Assembly (NCBI GenBank): GCA_003219695.1 | Contig: QHQA01000114.1 | Span: 1-51,790, forward strand | Length of the DNA stretch: 51,790 nt | Reading direction: 5' to 3' | Origin: Verrucomicrobiota bacterium | Lineage (GTDB): Bacteria > Verrucomicrobiota > Verrucomicrobiia > Chthoniobacterales > UBA10450 | Shown: one piece after another, positions 1-7,681 of the stretch | How positions within the stretch are numbered: the stretch's first letter is position 1 | Layout of the letters: each line of letters begins with the position of its first letter | Notes under the pieces: generated by a model | The model's input: the letters and a program-made list of their open reading frames with translations, nothing else | What the model was told of the DNA's origin: nothing | The model's database searches: none | Program-made: the position numbers and the translations under genes

Positions 1-104
1 CTCCTCTGTTATGTTGAGCAGAGCGAAACATCTCTGATTATCGGGCCTGTGGCAATTTGAGCGCCCAAAAATAACCAGAGATTCTTCGCTTCGCTCAGAA
101 TGAC
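1..104. repeat. Dispersed intergenic repeat, copy 1
   Basis: This stretch begins with a GTTGAGCAGAGCGAAACATC block and ends with an AGATTCTTCGCTTCGCTCAG block followed by AATGAC. The reverse complement of 6560-6661 has the same two end blocks in the same order but a different centre. The two ends are themselves partly inverted copies of each other, so a single strand could fold into a long hairpin. It lies just beyond the 3' end of folD. No coding potential is seen. The first bases of the window fall inside it, so its outer end is uncertain. Confidence 0.75.
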
Positions 105-145
105 AAGGAACGAATCCGCCTCAAACGCTCCAACGATTTAACGAA

Positions 146-1036
146 TTACATAGGCTTGCCCATCGATTGCCTGGCTGCTTTCACCGTGTTCGCCATCAGC
201 ATGGCGATGGTCATTGGCCCGACGCCGCCGGGCACGGGCGTAATCGCGCCTGCCTTTTTCGATACTTCCTCAAATGCAACATCGCCCACCAGACGGTAGC
301 CGCGCTCCCTCGCCGCGTCTTCCACGCGATTGATTCCCACGTCGATAACCACGGCGCCTTCGCGCACGTGGTCGGCTCTCAGAAATTCCGCGCGCCCAAT
401 CGCGGCAACGATAACGTCGGCTGAACGCGTAATCTGGGCGAGATCGCGGCTGCGCGAATGCACGACTGTGACAGTGGCGTTCCCGTTTTTGTTCTTCTGC
501 ATGAGAAGCAGTGCCACCGGTTTTCCCACAATCATGCTGCGGCCAAGAACAACAACATGCGCGCCCCTGATCTCAATGTTGCTTTCAAGGAGCAAACGTT
601 GAACGCCCAGCGGCGTGCACGGCACAAAGCCGCTGGGATCATCGAGCACGAGCTTTGCGACGTTTTCCGGGTGAAAGCAGTCCACGTCCTTGTTCGGATC
701 GAGTGCGCGCACGATTGCTGCTTCGTCGATGTGCTCAGGTGGCGGCGACTGGACCAGAATGCCGTGAATATTCGAGTCGCGATTGAATTCTGCAACGCGG
801 CTGAGCAGCTCGGCCTGCGTTGTCGAATCCGGCAGCTCCAGCTTCACCGAGTGCAGGCCAAGCTCGCGGCACATCTTGTCTTTCGAGCGCACATACGTGC
901 GCGAAGCCGGATTGTGTCCAACGAGAATGACAGCGAGCCCCGGGGTAACGCCTTTAGATTTCAGCTCGGCGATTTCACGGCGAAGATCGACATACACTTT
1001 CTCCGCGATTGCGCGTCCATCGATCAATTTCGCCAT
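146..1036 (-). CDS. folD: Bifunctional methylenetetrahydrofolate dehydrogenase / cyclohydrolase FolD
   Basis: FolD interconverts 5,10-methylene-, methenyl- and 10-formyl-tetrahydrofolate with NADP in the cytosol, feeding purine and formyl-methionine synthesis. The 296-residue protein matches the family length. Visible signatures are the catalytic Y-x-x-x-K pair in [11 protein letters not shown] near residues 50-60, QSPPPEHID near 95, DVDCFHPEN near 120, the nucleotide-binding [11 protein letters not shown] near 165, and [14 protein letters not shown] at the C-terminal end. The start at 1036 (MAKLIDG) is preferred over the longer frame because the extra 14 residues are encoded by the TTCGTG-type repeat upstream. 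The gene stands alone on the minus strand. A second folate gene, folB, lies at 31.4 kb. Confidence 0.97.
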   Translation of the reverse strand: MAKLIDGRAIAEKVYVDLRREIAELKSKGVTPGLAVILVGHNPASRTYVRSKDKMCRELGLHSVKLELPDSTTQAELLSRVAEFNRDSNIHGILVQSPPPEHIDEAAIVRALDPNKDVDCFHPENVAKLVLDDPSGFVPCTPLGVQRLLLESNIEIRGAHVVVLGRSMIVGKPVALLLMQKNKNGNATVTVVHSRSRDLAQITRSADVIVAAIGRAEFLRADHVREGAVVIDVGINRVEDAARERGYRLVGDVAFEEVSKKAGAITPVPGGVGPMTIAMLMANTVKAARQSMGKPM

Positions 1037-1060
1037 GGTGATGCAGGCAATTGAGACACG

Positions 1061-1130
1061 AATTACACGAATTGTCACGAATGGCAGAGTCCGTCGGTCT
1101 GATTTAGTTCGTGTAAATTCGTGAAATTCG
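1061..1130. repeat. TTCGTG-type inverted repeat between folD and the acyltransferase gene
   Basis: Two copies of ACACGAATT with one TCACGAATG on the left face TTCGTGTAAATTCGTG on the right, giving an imperfect palindrome of about 70 bp. A similar arrangement occurs at 31297-31416, upstream of the ABC exporter and folB. It forms most of the folD 5' flank, so any folD promoter must lie in or beside it. No protein is encoded. Confidence 0.6.
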
Positions 1131-1134
1131 GGTC

Positions 1135-1779
1135 TTAGCGCATTTCAACCAGCGCCATCATGGCGTCCTGCAACGCCAGGCGTTCGGCTTCGAATTCCTC
1201 AGGGGTGCCGGTCGGTTTCACGTAGCGCGGCTGACTGATCAGCACGCGCACTTTCGCAAATGGTCGCGGCAGGATGAACCGGTCCCAGCTTCCCAGCCGC
1301 CAGCAGCGCGAATACTCCAGATTCATCGGCAGCACCGGCGCGCCCGATTTTTGCGCGAGAAAGATAATTCCGGGACCAAGTTCATAGGCCGGGCCACGCG
1401 GCCCGTCCGGCGTGATCACCACATCGCGGCCAGACGCCAGCACCTGCGTGAGCTGAAGAATTGCGGTCGCTCCCATGCGCGAACTGGAGCCGCGAATCAC
1501 ATCGTAGCCGAAACGTTGAACGGCGTCGGCAAGCAAATCGCCGTCGCGGCTGGCGCTGATCAGTGCGGCGCCATGGCGTTGTGGAAAAAAACGCTGCAAG
1601 ACCAATGGAAAGATCAACAATCGATTGTGCCAGAGCGCGCCGACATAATTCTCCGTGACTGGTTTGCCGACAATGCCTGCCCGGTCGTCAATCTCGTAGC
1701 GCAGCGTGCGCGCCCAGAGCTGCAGCAATCGAAATCCGAACGCAACCAACCATCGCGCAAGCCTGCCTTCGATCTTCAA
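1135..1779 (-). CDS. DUF374 family lysophospholipid acyltransferase-like protein
   Basis: The 214-residue protein belongs to the DUF374 branch of the glycerolipid/lipid A acyltransferase superfamily, which moves acyl chains onto lipid acceptors at the inner membrane. The expected marks are [11 protein letters not shown] near residues 48-58 (the histidine block), [21 protein letters not shown] near 77-97, and [11 protein letters not shown] near 123-133, the equivalent of the acceptor-binding EGTR block. An amphipathic N-terminal helix may touch the membrane. It overlaps ubiX by four bases (ATGA), so the two are probably co-translated. The real acyl acceptor cannot be read from sequence; a role in lipid A or phospholipid acylation is inferred. 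Confidence 0.85.
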   Translation of the reverse strand: MKIEGRLARWLVAFGFRLLQLWARTLRYEIDDRAGIVGKPVTENYVGALWHNRLLIFPLVLQRFFPQRHGAALISASRDGDLLADAVQRFGYDVIRGSSSRMGATAILQLTQVLASGRDVVITPDGPRGPAYELGPGIIFLAQKSGAPVLPMNLEYSRCWRLGSWDRFILPRPFAKVRVLISQPRYVKPTGTPEEFEAERLALQDAMMALVEMR

Positions 1780-2363
1780 CTTTTCTTTCGGGGTCGTTTC
1801 ACCGCGGCGCTCTCCTGTCCCCAGCGATATGCACCGGGACTTGGAAGCCCAATTTGGTCAAGGATGCGCCAGACTACTGTGTCCACCAATGCGGTTACGG
1901 AATTGGGACGGCTGTAAAAGGAGGGAATCGCTGGCAAAACAATCGCTCCAGCCTCGAGCAGCGTGACCACGTTGCGCGCGTGAATCAAGTTCCACGGTGT
2001 CTCGCGCGGGACGAGGATCAACTTCCGCCGTTCCTTCAAAAAAACGTCGGCTGCGCGGAGCAGCGCGCTATCGCTGGAACCGGAAGCGATCCGGCCCAGC
2101 GTGGCCATCGAACAGGGGACAATCACCATCGCGTCGAAACGCGACGAGCCGCTCACGAACGGCACGCGCATGTCATTTTCAGAATGCTGTAAAACATTCG
2201 GCGGGATTTTCAAATGATCGAGCTCCTGCTTGGCAACCTCAGTTGCGGGCACGCTGATGACGAGATGCACCTCGTGCGCCGAACAATCGATCTGCTCGAG
2301 CAATCGTTGCAGGTAGATCGTTCCACTGGCACCGGTCGCAGCGATAACCAGTTTCATTGCCAT
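1776..2363 (-). CDS. ubiX: Flavin prenyltransferase UbiX
   Basis: UbiX attaches a dimethylallyl group to FMN to make prenylated FMN, the cofactor of UbiD-type decarboxylases. The 195-residue length is normal. The N-terminal ATGASGTIYLQRLLE is the FMN-binding loop; CSMATLGRIASGSSDSALLRAADV near residues 105-130 and LVPRETPWNLIHARN near 138-152 are strongly conserved family blocks. Translation can begin at 2363 or two codons later at 2357. In an organism with the futalosine menaquinone route (mqnC is at 20 kb), a UbiX/UbiD-type pair is expected for the late decarboxylation. No ubiD is in the window, so that link is inference. Confidence 0.95.
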   Translation of the reverse strand: MAMKLVIAATGASGTIYLQRLLEQIDCSAHEVHLVISVPATEVAKQELDHLKIPPNVLQHSENDMRVPFVSGSSRFDAMVIVPCSMATLGRIASGSSDSALLRAADVFLKERRKLILVPRETPWNLIHARNVVTLLEAGAIVLPAIPSFYSRPNSVTALVDTVVWRILDQIGLPSPGAYRWGQESAAVKRPRKKS

Positions 2364-2366
2364 TCT

Positions 2367-2545
2367 GTCATTTCGAGCGAAGCCGGAGGCGAAGTCGAGA
2401 AATCTCTTACTATTGTCCTTTCTGCAACACGCCCGCGGCCCAGTCGAGCGAGCTTGGAATCAAACCTTTAACACGCGATTCGAATTTAGAAACATTAGAG
2501 ATTCCTCGACTGTGTTTCGCTCTCCGAAACTCCGCCCGGAATGAC
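2367..2545. repeat. Dispersed intergenic repeat, diverged copy 3
   Basis: This segment starts with GTCATTTCGAGCGAAGCCGG and ends with CGGAATGAC, with an AAATCTCT block near the left and an AGAGATTCCTCG block near the right. This is the same end structure as the copies at 1-104 and 6560-6661, but the unit is longer and more diverged. It fills most of the gap between the esterase gene and ubiX. Short open frames across it are considered chance. Confidence 0.55.
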
Positions 2546-2590
2546 AAGTTGAAAAGCTCGAGGTTGATAAAATGCGACAACACGGGCGCC

Positions 2591-3301
2591 TCACAGTTTC
2601 GACAAATAATGTGGCAGCATGTCGCGCCAGTAATTCCAATCATGTCCGCGCCATTTTCCGTCGTCGAGCCAATGCCTGATGCGTTTTGAATTCAAGATTT
2701 CAGACAAGCGATAGGATTCATAGCGGGTGTTGTCCCATTCGCCGGTGCCGATGATGATAGCCATGTGATTGTATTTCCACGGGTCGGTCGTGTTTGGGAG
2801 ATATTCATACGGACTGTTGAAGTAAATGTTGTCATCGTGATAGCCGTTGAAAAACGAGCTGATGTCGAATGAGCCGCTCAAGCTGATCAGGTGGCTGACG
2901 GTTTCCGGATGACGAAAGGCGATATTTGCAGCGTGATACGCGCCCAGGCTGGCGCCACAAACCGCAACGCGATGACAATGGCACTCGCGCCGGGCAAGAT
3001 CGAAGACGTCATGCACGATTACGTTTTCGTACGCGTTGTGAGTCCGCATTCTATCGGCCGGGTGGATCGATTTGTTATAAAAACTTTCAAGATCGATCGC
3101 GTCCGGGCAATAGACCGTGACCCTGCCTGCATCGACATAGCCGCTCACAGAACCGACCAGGCCGAAATCTTTGTTCTGATAATAACGGCCAAACGAAGTC
3201 GGAAACAGAATCAGAGGCAGGCCGCCGCCGTTTCCGAAGACGAGCATTTCAAATTCGCGACTCAGCCAGGGCGTGTACCATTTGATGTAACGTTCATTCA
3301 T
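2591..3301 (-). CDS. Putative esterase, alpha/beta-hydrolase (esterase D-like)
   Basis: This 236-residue protein resembles the putative esterase family that includes S-formylglutathione hydrolase and mycolyltransferase-like enzymes. The nucleophile elbow is CGASLGAYHA near residues 114-123. A candidate acid is the aspartate in GTGEWDNTRY near 188, and a candidate base is the histidine in WRGHDWNYWRD near 220, the usual Ser-Asp-His order. There is no signal peptide, so it is probably cytosolic. It is divergently placed from a second esterase of the same fold at 3428. Substrate unknown. Confidence 0.85.
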   Translation of the reverse strand: MNERYIKWYTPWLSREFEMLVFGNGGGLPLILFPTSFGRYYQNKDFGLVGSVSGYVDAGRVTVYCPDAIDLESFYNKSIHPADRMRTHNAYENVIVHDVFDLARRECHCHRVAVCGASLGAYHAANIAFRHPETVSHLISLSGSFDISSFFNGYHDDNIYFNSPYEYLPNTTDPWKYNHMAIIIGTGEWDNTRYESYRLSEILNSKRIRHWLDDGKWRGHDWNYWRDMLPHYLSKL

Positions 3302-3324
3302 CGAAGTAGCGCGACCATCTTGGT

Positions 3325-3394
3325 TGCGGGTCCGCTAGATCGCAAGTCCGCCTCGGCGGATTCGTCCGGCGGCGAACCGGGAGGCTTGCGCTAC
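3325..3394. repeat. Palindromic repeat in the divergent esterase intergenic region
   Basis: Reading on the minus strand, the unit begins GTAGCGCAAG and contains the small palindrome CCGCCTCGGCGG. The GTAGCGCA end is shared with the repeats at 28741 and 30213. It sits between the two divergent esterase genes, where their promoters would be expected. No clear -35/-10 pair was recognised. Confidence 0.5.
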
Positions 3395-3427
3395 GTTCCA
3401 TCTTCATCGAAGCGTCTCCTTTTTCCA

Positions 3428-4231
3428 ATGCGCAAACACACGCTTACCGGCAACATCAAACGGCACCGCGCGTTTCGGTCGAAGATTCTCGGCAACCGGC
3501 GCGACATTCTGGTTTATCTGCCGCGCGGCTACCGGCGTTTTTCTCGCCGGCGTTATCCGGTACTGTATTTGCACGATGGCCAAAACGTTTTCGATGCAGC
3601 AACTTCGTTTTCGGGCGTGGAATGGGGCGTGGACGAAACTGCCGAACGTCTGATTCGCGGAAATCTTATCGAGCCGCTCATTATCGTCGCAGTCGCAATC
3701 ATCGACGAAGAACGGATTCATGAATATGCGCCTACGCCGGGCGTGATCGACACCAAAGCACAACGCAAAAAACGCAGCAGAGGGCTGGCCCACATCTACG
3801 GCCAATTTTTGATAGAGGAATTGAAGCCGTTCATCGACAAAAAATATCGAACGAAACGGGATGCAGAATTTACTGGTCTCGGTGGATCATCGCTCGGCGG
3901 GTTGGCCACACTGGCGATGGGAATTTTTTATTCAGAAGTATTCACACGCTTAATTGTGATGTCGCCATCGATTTGGTGGGACGATTACGCGATTTTCCGT
4001 CTGGTGGGCATCCTGGGTGAAAAACCGCCTCTGAAAATCTGGCTCGACACTGGGACGGGCGAGCCGGGTTGGGAACTGGCGCGCGACTTACGCGATTGCT
4101 TAATCGACAAAGGCTGGCAGCTCGATGTCGATCTTAGCTATCTCGAAGTTAAAGGCGCCGATCACAGCGAAGCGGCCTGGGCAGCGCGCGTCGAACCGGC
4201 GCTACGATTTCTGTTTCCACCGGGAAAATAA
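3428..4231 (+). CDS. Putative esterase, alpha/beta-hydrolase (Fes/YieL type)
   Basis: The 267-residue protein starts at MRKHTLTGNI; the longer open frame upstream only crosses the divergent gene and repeat. The fold marks are RDILVYLPRGY near residue 25, PVLYLHDGQNVFD near 43-55, the nucleophile elbow GGSSLGGLA near 143-151, IWLDTGTGEPGW near 190 and the histidine in KGADHSEAAW near 243. This pattern is typical of the family of enterobactin-type and carbohydrate esterases. No signal peptide is seen. It sits head to head with another esterase of the same superfamily, suggesting an old duplication or a shared function, but no substrate can be named. Confidence 0.88.
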   Translation: MRKHTLTGNIKRHRAFRSKILGNRRDILVYLPRGYRRFSRRRYPVLYLHDGQNVFDAATSFSGVEWGVDETAERLIRGNLIEPLIIVAVAIIDEERIHEYAPTPGVIDTKAQRKKRSRGLAHIYGQFLIEELKPFIDKKYRTKRDAEFTGLGGSSLGGLATLAMGIFYSEVFTRLIVMSPSIWWDDYAIFRLVGILGEKPPLKIWLDTGTGEPGWELARDLRDCLIDKGWQLDVDLSYLEVKGADHSEAAWAARVEPALRFLFPPGK

Positions 4232-4232
4232 G

Positions 4233-4316
4233 CTGTAGCCGCTTCCCTGTGGGAAGCAAGGCGCTGATGTGTTTGGCGACGCGCATACCGCGTCGCCCAC
4301 AGGACGACGGCTACAG
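4233..4316. repeat. CTGTAGCCG palindromic repeat between convergent genes
   Basis: The unit starts CTGTAGCCG directly after the esterase stop codon and ends CGGCTACAG, a 9-bp perfect terminal inverted repeat. Inside, CCTGTGGG pairs with CCCACAGG and CGACGCG with CGCGTCG. It could act as a bidirectional transcript-end hairpin for the two converging genes, but there is no T-run, so that role is inference. Confidence 0.6.
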
Positions 4317-4317
4317 T

Positions 4318-4419
4318 TTACCTTCCTATCGGCGGCACCGGCGGATTCGGCGGCAATGGTTCCGGAGGCGGCGTCGGCGCCGGCGGGGTTGGTTTGGGTG
4401 GTGACGGTTGATCTGGCAT
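4318..4419 (-). CDS. Small proline-rich peptide, 33 residues
   Basis: A 33-residue frame begins MPDQPSPPKP and is almost entirely proline with alternating polar residues, ending PPNPPVPPIGR. On the minus strand a GGGAG sequence lies six bases ahead of the ATG. No domain is recognisable. A longer frame upstream is rejected because it runs through the MITE at 4434-4707. The frame may be a true small proline-rich protein or a by-product of GC-rich repeat sequence; the ribosome-binding site is the main support. Confidence 0.4.
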   Translation of the reverse strand: MPDQPSPPKPTPPAPTPPPEPLPPNPPVPPIGR

Positions 4420-4431
4420 TGATGCTCCCTC

Positions 4432-4709
4432 TAGGAGACTGTTGAAATACTGGGATGGCCCGCGCGGAAGCAAGTTGGGGCGGATGGCAAGACGCAAGGG
4501 AGGCGCATGTCCCTCGTGGATCTGTAACGAGCGAGCAACGCAGCCAGACGCCTCAAATTGCTTCCGCCCGAAGGGTTGCGCTGCTTTTTGGCCTGAGCGG
4601 CGTTGCTCCTCAGTCACAGACCCATGAAGGGTATGCTCCTTCGTCGCGCCTTGCTCAGGCCAAGAATCATCAGCAACGCGGGTCATTCCAGTATTTCAAC
4701 AGTCTCCTA
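4432..4709. mobile_element. MITE-like element with 20-bp terminal inverted repeats and TA duplication
   Basis: A 274-bp element (4434-4707) begins GGAGACTGTTGAAATACTGG and ends with its exact reverse complement, with TA on both sides. TA duplication and short perfect termini are what IS630/Tc1-mariner elements make. No transposase frame is present. The interior is also a long imperfect hairpin: the block near 4490-4530 pairs with the block near 4615-4660. A non-autonomous element mobilised by a transposase elsewhere is the best reading. Confidence 0.75.
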
Positions 4710-4721
4710 AGAGAATCGCTC

Positions 4722-5516
4722 TCACTGCATCCATTTGCCGTAAACTTGATAAATGCGCACGAAGCCGCCGATGAAATCCCAGTCCTTTTGATAGGAAAAA
4801 GAGCGCGTTTGCGGAGACCAAACCAGCTCGCGCGGCGACTCAGGATGATTAGGATCGTAAACCAAATAGCGTTCGTCCCCAGGATTCGGAGAAAACAGCT
4901 TTCGCTTATAAACTAAAACGGAGTGATTGATGCTGAGACGGGGGTAAGTCGTAAGAAAGCCAATGAACAACCCCCCGCGCGCCAAAGCCGCATTCAAATG
5001 CTCATGGGTCTTCTCCTGGTACCCGGCGTTCTGCTGAAAAATCATGCGGGCATTGCTGATTCGGAAGTAGCTTGGCCAGCCGTGGCCGATGTTTAGCTGC
5101 ACAAGTTCCCGGCGTGCTTTGCTCATTTCCCGCAAGTCCTTGTATCCGGGAAAAACAATGCGTTGATCTTCCGGCAACGGATCGGCCCAGGCCGCCCGGT
5201 GTATCACAGCGCGAATGCGGGCAGCCAACGACGCGTCGTCCAGGGGCGCGCCGCGCGGATCGAAACGCGCGAACTTCTTAAATTGCATGACGGTGCGGCA
5301 CATCACGAAACAGTGTCGCTTATATGCGTCGCGCCTCGTGGGCCCTTTGCGTAAAGAAGCGTGCCCTTGGTGATATTCAAACACGGTTTGATTAGCGAAA
5401 GAGAAAGTGTCCCGATCGAAATAGAACTCCGACGCAACAGCGCTGATGTGCGCTAACGTGACAGCAGCGGCTACGCCGAGCCAGCAAACACCCCTTCGTT
5501 TACCCATGCTAAACAT
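4722..5516 (-). CDS. Exported protein with papain-like (C39-type) cysteine peptidase features
   Basis: Starting at 5516 (MFSMGKRRG) or 5507, the protein has a signal peptide with hydrophobic core CWLGVAAAVTLAHISAVA. The mature part has RHCFVMCRTVMQF with a candidate nucleophile cysteine, INHSVLVYKRKL with a candidate histidine, and YLVYDPNHP with a candidate acid. The order Cys, His, Asp and the last two strands resemble the C39/papain fold often annotated as C39-like. The mature region is about 235 residues. The start codon follows the accA stop by only four bases, so it may be co-transcribed with accA. The family is not recognised with certainty and peptidase activity is inference. Confidence 0.7.
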   Translation of the reverse strand: MFSMGKRRGVCWLGVAAAVTLAHISAVASEFYFDRDTFSFANQTVFEYHQGHASLRKGPTRRDAYKRHCFVMCRTVMQFKKFARFDPRGAPLDDASLAARIRAVIHRAAWADPLPEDQRIVFPGYKDLREMSKARRELVQLNIGHGWPSYFRISNARMIFQQNAGYQEKTHEHLNAALARGGLFIGFLTTYPRLSINHSVLVYKRKLFSPNPGDERYLVYDPNHPESPRELVWSPQTRSFSYQKDWDFIGGFVRIYQVYGKWMQ

Positions 5517-5520
5517 CACA

Positions 5521-6507
5521 TCAAGAGCCAGCCGAGGCACCAGCGCCTTTGCCTTCCGTGAAGACACCTAGCCGACGAAATTTTTGATACCGCTTTTCCA
5601 GCAGTTCGACAATTGGAACCTGAGAAAGCTGCCGGAGAACCCGGCGCAGCGCGCTGCCAAGGTTCTCAGCAACGGACTCATAGTCCCGGTGCGCGCCGCC
5701 CTCCGGCTCGGGGATGATTTCATCCACGACTTCGAGTTTCAACAAATCCTGCGCAGTCAGCTTGAGCGCCTCGGCCGCTTCGGCTGCATGCCGCCGGTCT
5801 CTCCACAAAATCGCCGAACACGCTTCGGGACTGATCACCGAGTAGTAAGCGTTCTCGAGAATCAGCACATGATCTGCAACACCAATTCCCAGAGCGCCGC
5901 CGGATCCGCCTTCACCGATGACGGCGGCGACGATGGGGACGCGCAATCTCATCATTTCGCGGAGATTCACCGCAATCGCTTCTGAAATGTGGCGTTCCTC
6001 CGAGCCGATGCCGGGAAAAGCGCCCGGCGTATCGATCAATGAGGTGATCGGCATGCGAAACTTTTCGCCCAGCCGCATCAATCGCAGCGCCTTGCGGTAG
6101 CCCTCGGGATGCGCGCAACCAAAATTGCGCATCACATTCTCCCTGGTGTTGCGTCCTTTCTGGTGAGTGATGACCACGCAACGTTGGCTGCCGAGCATGG
6201 CCAGGCCGCACGGCATCGCTCGGTCATCGGCAAACCTGCGATCGCCGTGGAGCTCGACCCAATTTGTAAAACATCGCTCGATGTAATCCAACGCGAACGG
6301 CCGTTGCGTATGACGCGCGATTTGGACACGCTGCCAGGCTGACAGATTGCCATAAACCCGGCGGCGCGTTTCGCGAAGCTTTGTCTCCAGTTCTTTCACT
6401 GCCGAATCGAGATCGACATCGTGCTTGTCAGAGTGATCCTTCAAATCCTGCAATCGCCGTTCCAGCTCGAAGATCGGTTTTTCAAAATCCAGCGGTTGCC
6501 AGTCCAT
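5521..6507 (-). CDS. accA: Acetyl-CoA carboxylase carboxyltransferase subunit alpha
   Basis: AccA, with AccD, moves the carboxyl group from biotin on AccB to acetyl-CoA, giving malonyl-CoA for fatty acid synthesis. The 328-residue length fits. Clear family blocks are WQRVQIARHTQRPFALDYI near residue 60, ELHGDRRFADD near 88, GCAHPEGYRKALRLM near 133, DTPGAFPGIGSEE near 162, and VIGEGGSGGALGIGV near 196, which shapes the CoA site. No accD, accB or accC is nearby. The C-terminal tail (GKGAGASAGS) is low complexity. Upstream lies a repeat copy rather than another gene. Confidence 0.97.
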   Translation of the reverse strand: MDWQPLDFEKPIFELERRLQDLKDHSDKHDVDLDSAVKELETKLRETRRRVYGNLSAWQRVQIARHTQRPFALDYIERCFTNWVELHGDRRFADDRAMPCGLAMLGSQRCVVITHQKGRNTRENVMRNFGCAHPEGYRKALRLMRLGEKFRMPITSLIDTPGAFPGIGSEERHISEAIAVNLREMMRLRVPIVAAVIGEGGSGGALGIGVADHVLILENAYYSVISPEACSAILWRDRRHAAEAAEALKLTAQDLLKLEVVDEIIPEPEGGAHRDYESVAENLGSALRRVLRQLSQVPIVELLEKRYQKFRRLGVFTEGKGAGASAGS

Positions 6508-6559
6508 GGACGTTAAAGGGTTAAAGCGTTGAAGCGTTAAAGCCGGAAATCAGTTCTTT

Positions 6560-6661
6560 GTCATTCTGAGCGGAGCGAAGAATCTCTGATTATTTCCTGG
6601 TGCTGATCTGCTGCAACCCGATATCAGAGATGTTTCGCTCCGCTCAACATGACAGAGGAGC
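6560..6661. repeat. Dispersed intergenic repeat, copy 2
   Basis: This roughly 100-bp unit runs from GTCATTCTGAGCGGAGCGAA to ATGACAGAGGAGC and is inverted relative to the copy at 1-104. Both ends match that copy almost base for base, with one or two substitutions in each arm, while the middle differs in sequence. It fills the gap between the LysM/YkuD-like gene and accA. The pattern suggests transposition or gene conversion of a defined element. Confidence 0.75.
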
Positions 6662-6686
6662 AAGACGCTTCAACCTTGACCGCATC

Positions 6687-7526
6687 TCAGTCAATAATGG
6701 TGACAGGCGTCCTGCTGTTTACAAGGCTGCTTAGCTCCTCGAGATCGGTGGCGGCCATCCCGAGACCCACGGGAGGAGGCGGTTGATCGAGATTGGGATG
6801 CGCTGAATCGGGCACCGAATACAGATAGCCTGAAGCCCCGGCGAGCCTGATCCACTTGGTGCTGGCCAGGTAGTCTTTGCTGCCGATGCCGATGCGTTTG
6901 CCGTCCTTCCAAGCCAACGTTTCGGCAACTCTCGTCGTGATTTTAGCCGGCTGTTTGGGCGGCAGCTTTGCTTCTTGCACGTGATATTGTTTGAAAAACA
7001 CGCCGTGATTCAGCAGCACAACCAGGTTCGTCTTTCGTTGAATCGTCATCGAGAAGTCCGGGTGCGAAATGAGCAGGTGTTCGCCGATGTGCAGCATGGT
7101 GCCGCTCATATTATTCATGCGCATAATCATTTCCGGCGTCGTCTTGAGCTTCCGCGCAATCTTCGCCAGCACGTCCCCAGGTTTCACAACGTATTCGTTC
7201 TTTTCCGGAGAGGGATAACGCGACAGCAAAATTTCAATGTTCACTTCCCCGAGCAAATCGCGCGCCTCGTCGAGATGCTTTCCGGAGGGATATTTTTGGA
7301 TAAACGCGATAAGCGCATCGCGCGCTTCGGCCAGCTTGCCTCCCTGTCGCAGCTGGGCAGCGGCTTGAAATTCCGGCAGGCTGACGTCCACCGCGGGCGG
7401 CGGAGTGATCTCGCCGCGCTGCTCCTTTTTCACTTCGATTTCTTCTTTGACAAAGGTGTTATAGCCGAACCAGGCGGCTCCGCCGAAGATGGCCAGTGCA
7501 AGCAGTAAAACGAGAAGCCACTTCAT
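6687..7526 (-). CDS. Membrane-anchored LysM protein with a degenerate L,D-transpeptidase domain
   Basis: The 279-residue protein starts at MKWLLVLLLALAIFGG, a single N-terminal membrane anchor. A TPR-like segment (about residues 52-95) leads to a LysM domain (about 109-152, YVVKPGDVLAKIARKLK) that should bind peptidoglycan. The C-terminal 120 residues follow the YkuD pattern, but where active enzymes have a SHGCIRM block this protein has GLGMAATDLEELSSLV before RTPVTII, so the catalytic cysteine and histidine are absent. It probably binds or scaffolds the wall rather than cross-linking it. The longer upstream frame is encoded by a heptamer repeat and is rejected. Confidence 0.85.
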   Translation of the reverse strand: MKWLLVLLLALAIFGGAAWFGYNTFVKEEIEVKKEQRGEITPPPAVDVSLPEFQAAAQLRQGGKLAEARDALIAFIQKYPSGKHLDEARDLLGEVNIEILLSRYPSPEKNEYVVKPGDVLAKIARKLKTTPEMIMRMNNMSGTMLHIGEHLLISHPDFSMTIQRKTNLVVLLNHGVFFKQYHVQEAKLPPKQPAKITTRVAETLAWKDGKRIGIGSKDYLASTKWIRLAGASGYLYSVPDSAHPNLDQPPPPVGLGMAATDLEELSSLVNSRTPVTIID

Positions 7527-7539
7527 GGATGACGAGGGA

Positions 7540-7628
7540 AACGCCCAACGTCCCACATCCAACGTCCAACGCCCAACTCAGAAGTAGCCCGTTGAGCGTT
7601 GAGCGTTGAGCGTTGAGCGTTGAGCGTT
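7540..7628. repeat. GTTGAGC heptamer tandem repeat and related units
   Basis: Five exact tandem copies of GTTGAGC run from 7591 to 7625, preceded by inverted relatives such as CCAACGTC and CAACGCCCAAC at 7543-7578. Together they make an imperfect palindrome with an AGTAGCCC interruption. A similar block is at 14236-14330. Slippage could change the copy number. There is no spacer structure, so it is not a CRISPR array. Confidence 0.75.
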
Positions 7629-7681
7629 TTCTGCATCCCTAATTGTGTCATCCGCTTTTGCGGTCCGCTTTTCGCTGGGAT

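Noticed and set aside
458-1054. Plus-strand open frame across folD
   Set aside because: It is antisense to a clearly conserved gene and has no recognisable protein pattern.
2891-3427. Long N-terminal extension of the esterase frame
   Set aside because: It crosses the opposite-strand esterase and a repeat, has no conserved residues, and the protein pattern begins at the ATG at 3428.
7591-7625. Tandem heptamers considered as a CRISPR array
   Set aside because: Units are 7 bp with no spacers and no cas genes nearby.
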